A stretch of DNA of 33,282 nt from Methanococcoides alaskense (lineage in GTDB: Archaea; Halobacteriota; Methanosarcinia; Methanosarcinales; Methanosarcinaceae): the NCBI RefSeq assembly GCF_031454185.1, contig NZ_JAVDQI010000015.1, positions 1-33,282 of the forward strand. Reading direction: 5' to 3'. Shown here one piece after another: positions 23,652-29,879 of this stretch. The position numbers and the translations under genes are program-made. Under the pieces are notes generated by a model, which did no database searches, was not told the origin of the DNA, and saw nothing but the letters and a program-made list of their open reading frames with translations. How positions within the stretch are numbered: the first letter of the stretch is position 1; each line of letters opens with the position of its first letter.

Positions 23652-24353
23652 ATGGATTATACAAAAATTAGTGAGAAGCTTATTGAGACACTGGAGCTTA
23701 AAGGGAAACCAGTAGCAATATCATTATTAAAAAGGGAAATCGATATTCCGGATGACCTACAAAAGATAGAGATCCCAAGAAGATACTGCCAGATGCTTCA
23801 GGATGCCAGGTTCGATGATAAAGTCACTTTTGCTACCATGGATGAGCATGCCTGCAAAGGTGGTGCTGCAGCCATAGGATTACAGGACTACCCTGACAAG
23901 ATCAAAAGTGGGGAATTGTATTTCGATAAACTTGGAAAGGAAATATCCCTGAGTGTTGCTAAGCGTGTTGTAGACAACATGCCAAGACCTGCCCCCGGAT
24001 CGACCGTTGCAACGATCGTTGCTCCTCTGGACAATACACCAACAAGACCTGATGTTATTATCGTGATCGGAAACACCCTTGTAGCCAGAAGGATCGCACA
24101 TTCAGTGATCTATAGACGTGGTGGTCGTATGACTGCAAACTTTGCAGGAATCCAGTCCACATGTGCCGATGCTACCGGTTCACCATACACCACCGGAGAG
24201 GTCAACATCTCTATTGGTTGTGATGGCGCTGCCAAGAATGCAGGACTCAAGGACGATGAGATGGTTATCGGTATTCCTGAAGAACAGCTTGAGGACATTA
24301 CTAATATACTGGAAATGAAGGCAGGAACCTGGAATGACTGGATGAGATCATAA
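23652..24353 (+). CDS. DUF169 protein, four conserved cysteines
   Basis: A 233-residue DUF169 protein. Fixed features shared with its paralogue at 27554 are a C in YCQML (about residue 44), the C of EHACKGG (about 70), the C in GIQSTCAD (about 174) and the C in SIGCDG (about 196), plus DEMVIGIPEE near the end. Four invariant cysteines suggest a metal or Fe-S site. The function of DUF169 is unknown. I start at the ATG at 23652 because it matches the paralogue's first residues (MDYTKISEKL against MDLKELNEFGK) and has GAGGT upstream. An in-frame ATG at 23592, 9 bases after GGGGAT, would add 20 residues. It is the plus-strand partner of the NifX/fsr unit. Confidence 0.82.
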   Translation: MDYTKISEKLIETLELKGKPVAISLLKREIDIPDDLQKIEIPRRYCQMLQDARFDDKVTFATMDEHACKGGAAAIGLQDYPDKIKSGELYFDKLGKEISLSVAKRVVDNMPRPAPGSTVATIVAPLDNTPTRPDVIIVIGNTLVARRIAHSVIYRRGGRMTANFAGIQSTCADATGSPYTTGEVNISIGCDGAAKNAGLKDDEMVIGIPEEQLEDITNILEMKAGTWNDWMRS

Positions 24354-24505
24354 TCATCAAGCATGATGATACCCTGTAGAATATGTATTTTCTCTACAGG
24401 GATATCAAATGCTTTAATATTTCCTTTATTTTCTTTTGCTCAAAAATAGAAGTGTTTGATGCTACTTGATTTAACAAGTTTAATCTGGCCATTCCATATA
24501 ATTCT

Positions 24506-25744
24506 TTATGACTTTCTTTCAATCGAGTTTAAATCATCTAAAATTTTCAGCGAATTTAGTAGTTGTTCACAAAAATTAGTTATTCGTGGTTCTTTTATTT
24601 CTGTGCCTATCTCAAGTGCTTTTTCAAGATACTCAATGGCTTTCTCAACCTTACCAAGATTACTGTAAGCGAGCCCGAGATTTCCGAGATTATTACCTTC
24701 ACCGCTCCGGTTTCCGGTCTCACGTGAAATCACAAGTGCCTGCTCATAGTACTCAATCGCTTTCTCAACCTGCCCAAGATCACTGTAAGCGATACCGAGG
24801 TTTCCAATCCAAATGCCTTCCTCGCGCCGGTCTCCGATCTCACGTGAAATCACAAGTGCCTGCTCATGGTACTCAATCGCTTTCTCAACCTGACCAAGAG
24901 CATGGTAAGCGATACCGAGGTTTCCGAGATCAGCACCTTCCCCGGATCTGTCCCCGATCTCACGTGAAATCACAAGTGCCTGCTCATGGTACTCAATCGC
25001 TTTCTCAACCTGCCCAAGATCACTGTAAGCGATACCGAGGTTTCCGAGATTAGCAGCCTCCCCATGTTTGTTTTCCATTTCTTTAGATATCTTCAATGCC
25101 TTTTCACTGCAATCAATGGATTTCTTATAATCTCCAATCTGATTGTACAAGGTTCCAAGTGAAGCGAATAAATACCCGCTTATTTCTGTATCTGTGGAGA
25201 GATCAGACAGAAGTGATTCTTTTAGCTGGATGTTGTGTTTAATCTCATCCAAGGACCGATACTCGGTTTCCAATGCAAATTCAACGAGACCAGGTCTGAA
25301 CTTTCTTTCTTCAGGCACTTCCATGAACTCCACCACGCGATTTCTGAATGCGAAGAAGTCTGGTGCTTCAACACTGATGCGTGAGAGCTCTTCTTCGGTT
25401 GTCCAGAACACAACTTTGACATGGTGCTCGACAAGTTCTTCCCGTTTAAAGTTCAGGTACTGGATGGTTTCAGGAAATCCCTTTTCGAGGTTGTGTACGA
25501 AAAAAATAATGTTTTTGGAGTCAGTTAATGAAAAATATAAAGGTAGGTCCTTATTTTCTCCCGCATCAACGATGACAACATTAAGGCCCTGTTCTTTCAG
25601 TATTCTTTTAATAGATTCCTCTACATCATCACGCAAAAATTCACTCAGATACAGTGCAAAAAGAATCGAAGCTTTGTTATACTTATGTGAACGACCAAGA
25701 TAATTGCAGAGCCGTAAGATCCGGGTGTCTTCTGATTCAGTCAT
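24506..25744 (-). CDS. TPR protein, partner of the adjacent ATPase
   Basis: A 412-residue protein. Its N-terminal ~160 residues form an alpha/beta domain (LNVVIVDAGENKDLPLYFSL, then SKNIIFFVHNLEKGFPETIQ, YLNFKREELVEHHVKVVFWT, ISVEAPDFFAFRNRVVEFME). The phrase LVFWxTEEE...APDFFAFRxxVVEF is a hallmark of proteins associated with STAND-type ATPases. Five tetratricopeptide units follow (GNLGIAYSDLGQVEKAIEYH EQALVISREIGDR), each 40 residues and nearly identical at DNA level. TPRs bind proteins. The ATG at 25744 overlaps the last codons of the ATPase gene by 8 bases, so the two are translationally coupled. It may be the sensor or adaptor for the ATPase. Confidence 0.8.
   Translation of the reverse strand: MTESEDTRILRLCNYLGRSHKYNKASILFALYLSEFLRDDVEESIKRILKEQGLNVVIVDAGENKDLPLYFSLTDSKNIIFFVHNLEKGFPETIQYLNFKREELVEHHVKVVFWTTEEELSRISVEAPDFFAFRNRVVEFMEVPEERKFRPGLVEFALETEYRSLDEIKHNIQLKESLLSDLSTDTEISGYLFASLGTLYNQIGDYKKSIDCSEKALKISKEMENKHGEAANLGNLGIAYSDLGQVEKAIEYHEQALVISREIGDRSGEGADLGNLGIAYHALGQVEKAIEYHEQALVISREIGDRREEGIWIGNLGIAYSDLGQVEKAIEYYEQALVISRETGNRSGEGNNLGNLGLAYSNLGKVEKAIEYLEKALEIGTEIKEPRITNFCEQLLNSLKILDDLNSIERKS
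24590..25140 (-). repeat. 120-bp tandem repeats encoding TPR units
   Basis: The TPR-coding stretch is a direct repeat with a 120-bp period. On the plus strand, the phrase CACGTGAAATCACAAGTGCC recurs exactly at 24721, 24841 and 24961, with weaker copies at about 24601 and 25081. Outer copies are more divergent than the inner three. The near identity of the inner units points to recent duplication or gene conversion, so the number of TPR units may vary between strains. Confidence 0.85.
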
Positions 25745-26990
25745 GCAATAGAATCTCTTCGAGTGTGGGGTGTACATCACACCAGTTTTCACCATTCACA
25801 TATTCAAGGACGCTAAGATTATGCAATAGGTGAGCTATTTTTTCTATTCCTTGAAGATCGTTATTCTTGTATATTTCTTTGAGTGTGTAGTAGTCTTTTG
25901 ATTCAAGAATACGTTTAAAATCACTTCTTATTTCACTGGCAGCCCTTTCCACATCTTCTGTTTTTATAATGGTTCTGCCATTTTCTATTGCACTATCAAT
26001 TGCAATCTGCATTACACGTGCAGTTTCTCTAAACACACCTGCACCTGTTTTAATGGCAAGTTCCAGTGCATCGAGTTCGATTAGATCTTCGTTCATTCTT
26101 TTATGAACAAACTTTTTCATCAGTTCATAACCAGAATCATACAGTTCATCTCTCTTATTTTTATAATGTAACTTGATATTAGGGAGGCAGAAATTGGTAT
26201 CCCTTACCGCTACAGACTTCTGGGAGAAGAATATGGCAATAGGTACCGTATAGACGATATAGCATAACGGCTGGGTTATTGCCGTCTGGTTATCGTAAAA
26301 AATTGTTTCTGCTTCTTCCAAACGAGGTTTATCCAAATCATCGATTAGGACAAGGACTTTCTTATTTTCCTGACCTTCGATATTTGCAATGATCATATTT
26401 ATCTTAGCGATAAGATCAGAAAGTCTGGGTTCTATTGTTTGGCGGATAATCTTCCTCGTAGATTGCTCAGATTTGATTTTCCCCATAATGGAAACGAAGA
26501 ATGTTTTGATACCTCCTTCAAGTGAGGTTTCATTGACTTTTCCTTCTTCATTTATTTGCTCAATTACACTGCTTTGCCAAGCCTCAAGTTCTTTTATAAG
26601 CTCAGGCTTCAACTCATTTCCCGCATCTGTATACTGAATAAACAGTTGTGCACCGATAGAAAAAAGCACATCAATATAGTTAAGATTTTGTACATCGCAG
26701 ACCTCTTTCATCGAGTACTTCACAACAAAGAATTTTTCTTTTATGTCCTCATTCTCAGCAAGTATATTTAGTTCCGTTGACTTGCCGCATCCTCTATGAC
26801 CGCTATAAAAGTATTTTGGAGATTGTTTATGCTGACGCAAAAGAGCCCTGATCAATCGGTACAAAGGTTTGCCTTCACGTTCTACATGGAAAGGGGACTT
26901 TGCCGGTAAAGTATAGAACGGATCGAAATTGCTCCATGCAAAATCCAGATTATCAGCAACAATGAATTCTTCAGCTATTTCTTCTGGCAT
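25737..26990 (-). CDS. P-loop ATPase of AAA/STAND type
   Basis: The 417-residue protein opens with DNLDFAWSNFDPFYTLPAKS, then Walker A in SGHRGCGKSTELNIL (about residue 63-77), Walker B in KKVLVLIDDLDKPRLEEA (about residue 213), and a helical C-terminal part with AIKTGAGVFRETARVMQIAI. The layout is that of the P-loop ATPases that partner with TPR or repeat proteins (STAND/AAA-like). Such ATPases act as regulated switches and many belong to defence or signalling systems. It overlaps the TPR gene by 8 bases at its 3' end. Whether it has an effector domain is not clear; none is visible at its ends. It sits between two DUF169 genes that face the other way. Confidence 0.75.
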   Translation of the reverse strand: MPEEIAEEFIVADNLDFAWSNFDPFYTLPAKSPFHVEREGKPLYRLIRALLRQHKQSPKYFYSGHRGCGKSTELNILAENEDIKEKFFVVKYSMKEVCDVQNLNYIDVLFSIGAQLFIQYTDAGNELKPELIKELEAWQSSVIEQINEEGKVNETSLEGGIKTFFVSIMGKIKSEQSTRKIIRQTIEPRLSDLIAKINMIIANIEGQENKKVLVLIDDLDKPRLEEAETIFYDNQTAITQPLCYIVYTVPIAIFFSQKSVAVRDTNFCLPNIKLHYKNKRDELYDSGYELMKKFVHKRMNEDLIELDALELAIKTGAGVFRETARVMQIAIDSAIENGRTIIKTEDVERAASEIRSDFKRILESKDYYTLKEIYKNNDLQGIEKIAHLLHNLSVLEYVNGENWCDVHPTLEEILLHD

Positions 26991-27553
26991 ATTGTATCTC
27001 CTGCAACCAATTTATACATTCAAAATTAATATATGTGCTCCTAGTTTTGTTTAAATCAATCAAAATACAAACTAAACTAAGGACATATGACATAATCCAA
27101 ACAACAATATATCCTTTCCGATTGGGAACGATTCTGACCGTTAAAAACTCTATAATACCCTTTATTTTCTTACTGTCTTTAGCAAACATAAAAAACATTG
27201 TATTAATATCAACAAGCTTTTAACTTTTATCTCATTTGCTTCCTGAATCTTTCTCAAGACTTTTCTTGTATTTGATTCAAGTTGTTCCTCTTGTAGTTTT
27301 TCTGAGAAGTAAGTATTTTATCAGGATAGGAGTTTTCTAATCCCATCTGATTTATGCTCATTTCAATCTCATTTTCATTCTTTTTTTAACCACAATAAGC
27401 ACAACTGTTAGCAGTGAACAGTGCTAACCATTTATAGATATGCTTAAATATAAGCAGTTGTGTACATTTAGACCATAACCGTGAAAAACCTACTGAACCG
27501 TTAAACAGATACAGTTCAGATCATAAATATATGAAAATATGGAGTGAATCAAT
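26991..27553. promoter_or_regulatory. Divergent gap with three inverted repeats upstream of DUF169
   Basis: No credible gene lies here. Close to the DUF169 gene are three inverted repeats: GTTAGCA (27407-27413) with TGCTAAC (27422-27428), TGCTTA (27441-27446) with TAAGCA (27451-27456), and CTGAAC (27493-27498) with GTTCAG (27514-27519). The middle one encloses a TATA-like TTAAATATA. This pattern is what an operator region for the DUF169 gene would look like, though the repeats could also be hairpins in a leader. The part nearer the ATPase gene (26991-27400) is A/T-rich with no feature I can name. Confidence 0.45.
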
Positions 27554-28234
27554 ATGGATCTCAAAGAGCTAAATGAATTCGGTAAGATACTCACAGAAAA
27601 ACTCAACCTTAAGACAAAGCCTGTTGCAGTTTCACTTATTCAGAAAGGACGTGATATTCCTGAAGGTATTGAGAAGCTTGATGAGACTACAAGACACTGT
27701 CAGATGGTAGACATGGTCAGAAAGACCGGCAGGGAGTTCTATGCAACCGCAGATGAGCAGGCATGTAAAGGCGGTTCCGCAATGATGGGACTTAATGAAA
27801 TGCCAACCAAGTTAGCTACCGGTCAAACCTATTTAAATCTTAACCGTTTCGACACTATCAATGCAGCAAGACGCACAATGGAAAGTGTTACTAGATTAGA
27901 GCCTAATTCCATAAAGGCTGCTGTTTATGGCCCTCTCGAGAGTGCAACATTTGCTCCTGATGTAATTGTAATAATCACTACACCAAAGCAGGTAATGCAG
28001 CTTTCACAGGCACTTATTTACAAGCACGGTGGCAGAGTAGAAACAAGCTTTGCAGGAATCCAGAGTATTTGTGCTGATGGTGTTGTAAGACCATACAAGG
28101 AAGGAAAGATCAGCGTAACCCTTGGATGCGGTGGCAGCAGAAAGTTCGCAAACGTCGCAGAAGACGAGATGATAATAGGAATCCCTGTGGAGAGAGCCCA
28201 CGACCTTCTGGAAGCAGTTAATGAGATGCTCTGA
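27554..28234 (+). CDS. DUF169 protein, second copy
   Basis: A 226-residue paralogue of the gene at 23652. It shares the cysteines in HCQMV, EQACKGG, GIQSICAD and LGCGG and the ending DEMIIGIPVE. About half of all positions look identical by eye between the copies. The ATG is preceded by GGAGTG, and by the operator-like repeats at 27407-27519. It has no NifX or Fsr neighbour but is the next plus-strand gene after the first copy; an ATPase/TPR pair lies between them. The family role is unknown, so I only call it a paralogue with a probable metal-binding site. Confidence 0.82.
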   Translation: MDLKELNEFGKILTEKLNLKTKPVAVSLIQKGRDIPEGIEKLDETTRHCQMVDMVRKTGREFYATADEQACKGGSAMMGLNEMPTKLATGQTYLNLNRFDTINAARRTMESVTRLEPNSIKAAVYGPLESATFAPDVIVIITTPKQVMQLSQALIYKHGGRVETSFAGIQSICADGVVRPYKEGKISVTLGCGGSRKFANVAEDEMIIGIPVERAHDLLEAVNEML

Positions 28235-28288
28235 TACGAGTATCTTTGAATTTCTTTTTATTGCATCATTCAGATGAGATATAATTTA

Positions 28289-28435
28289 TCAGATGAGTGG
28301 AGTTTGAACATTGCTATCCGTCCACTCACTCGCTGCCAGGAGCTTAACGTCCTTGATTAGCAGACCACCAGCAGTGTGGACAAATTTTGGAATTAGTATC
28401 TTTTGTGATAGTAATCTATTTTCCAATTTTAACAC
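28289..28435 (-). pseudogene. Short protein-like frame, gene relic
   Basis: The minus strand gives 48 codons from a GTG at 28435 to a TGA at 28289-28291, ending KFVHTAGGLLIKDVKLLAAS EWTDSNVQTPLI. The translation looks like real protein and resembles the start of phage-type prohead protease/DUF2213 proteins (a V-x-L-L-A-x-x-x-W-T-D-S-x-V-x-T-P-L segment), but it stops there. The frame is also open upstream of the GTG for about ten more codons, with no better start. I read it as a fragment of a lost gene. The family match is from memory and uncertain. Confidence 0.3.
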
Positions 28436-28538
28436 CGTTAACAGTTGGTATAGAGTTTGAAGTACTTAAAACCTAAAAACAAAATAGTAAAATAATAAAA
28501 ACGTCATTGCAGATTTATGTCAATGTCAACAGATGAGG

Positions 28539-29588
28539 TTATAATTTTCTAAAGTATTCGGGAATATCTTTTAAGTGAGCTTTCAGCCAGCCAGTGTTAC
28601 TGATTAATAGTGTGAATAAACTACCAACTGCCAGTGTGACCAATACATTTTCTTTTAAAAATGCATTAATTACAATATAATATGCATTTGCGCTCGATGA
28701 CAACGAATTTATTGAAGAGTAATCACCACCCGCTATCATTTTGCTTAGCGGTATAGCAGTTAACGTTAACAGTAACCAAACCATCAGAAGACCTTTCGAT
28801 TGTGAAAATTTAGGGTAATCATATTCAGATTGGAACATTTTGTTATCAATTTTCCCGTTACCTTTGAATTTAAATCCAAATGATTCAAAGACATTTTTCA
28901 CATTTTCAACCTCATCACTAACAACAAAAGCAAACCCTCTTTTCTTAGAAACCTTTAATTCAACGGTACTTTTCTCTGGATCATAACGTAAAAAGTAGGT
29001 TGGTATGCCGGTAGTATTCTCATAAATTATATCGGACCCATCGTGTGTAACATATCGTTTTCTTGATAAAAAATGCAACAAAGACTTATACTCACCTTCG
29101 TTTCCAATCTCCTTTTCAAAAATAAAGGCATCCCCAGCTAACGATCGAAAAAGCCCATATGAAAACATAAATGGGGGGAATGTTGTCAACTCATACTCTA
29201 AATATAAAAACGTACAACTTATGATGAAAGTTATTATTGTCAGATTGACAAATGATGGATCGTTCACAAAGGCAATTCCAAAAATGGAATTTATGAATCC
29301 AAAAAGAAAGAAAAAGGCCATATGTTGCAAAACTAGATAAAAAAACAGAATTCTACCACTAGTCCTCGTTTTCCAATCTTCTTTAAAAAAATAATGATAA
29401 GAAATCGATACCGATATAAGGCACACTATATATGGAACGAATATGTAAAATGCTTCAAATATCAGAGATTGGCTAATATAAAACAACGGGAAACTTATAA
29501 ACAAGGATAACAAAAGAAAAACTATAGTCGGTTGGACATATTCTTTTATAGTTTTGAAATCTTCGATAACATTGTCAAACATTAACAA
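28539..29588 (-). CDS. Multi-spanning membrane protein of unknown function
   Basis: A 349-residue protein with roughly six to eight hydrophobic segments. Four lie in the first ~150 residues (for example TIVFLLLSLFISFPLFYISQ, and FFYLVLQHMAFFFLFGFINS), then a soluble stretch of about 110 residues (about 155-265), then two more helices near the C-terminus (LLMVWLLLTLTAIPLSKMIA, VLVTLAVGSLFTLLI). I do not recognise a family. The ATG at 29588 is used; another lies two codons later (MFDNVIED). It stands alone, with the relic at 28289 downstream and the helicase upstream on the same strand. Confidence 0.65.
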   Translation of the reverse strand: MLMFDNVIEDFKTIKEYVQPTIVFLLLSLFISFPLFYISQSLIFEAFYIFVPYIVCLISVSISYHYFFKEDWKTRTSGRILFFYLVLQHMAFFFLFGFINSIFGIAFVNDPSFVNLTIITFIISCTFLYLEYELTTFPPFMFSYGLFRSLAGDAFIFEKEIGNEGEYKSLLHFLSRKRYVTHDGSDIIYENTTGIPTYFLRYDPEKSTVELKVSKKRGFAFVVSDEVENVKNVFESFGFKFKGNGKIDNKMFQSEYDYPKFSQSKGLLMVWLLLTLTAIPLSKMIAGGDYSSINSLSSSANAYYIVINAFLKENVLVTLAVGSLFTLLISNTGWLKAHLKDIPEYFRKL

Positions 29589-29879
29589 ATTTGAAAGCAG
29601 ACAACATATAAAAACGTAACTAACATAATATTTACCAATAATTGTTTACAAAATGAACTGTCAAAGTACCTTCATCCATCCCCATTTTTCCGGATATCAA
29701 TTTGATATTCCACATTGCATGCGAGGGATGAGGACTCTGTCAATACGATCTTCAACTTATGGAACAAATAATGAAATATTAAAACTAAACTTTCATCGAT
29801 TACTTGTTGAAAATAATAATAATTATCACTATTGATTTTGATTTAAAATCGAAAAAATAGATGATGTGAGATAGAGGTC

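Noticed and set aside
24586..25053. Plus-strand ORF of 155 codons with a repeating Arg/His/Gln-rich protein
   Set aside because: It is the antisense of the TPR repeats. Its periodic protein comes from the 120-bp DNA repeat, and the minus-strand TPR frame is far better supported.
24590..25140. Regular repeats that could suggest a CRISPR array
   Set aside because: The period is 120 bp, the repeat is coding (TPR units), there are no unique spacers and no cas genes nearby.
28319..28382. Long-range stem (GTCCAC... with ...GTGGAC) that could be a structured RNA
   Set aside because: The same bases give a good protein-like reading on the minus strand, and the stem needs bulges. The coding-relic reading explains it better.
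29653..29835. Plus-strand ORF of 60 codons
   Set aside because: It is rich in Asn/His/Ser with no domain, has no ribosome binding site and sits in an A/T-rich gap.
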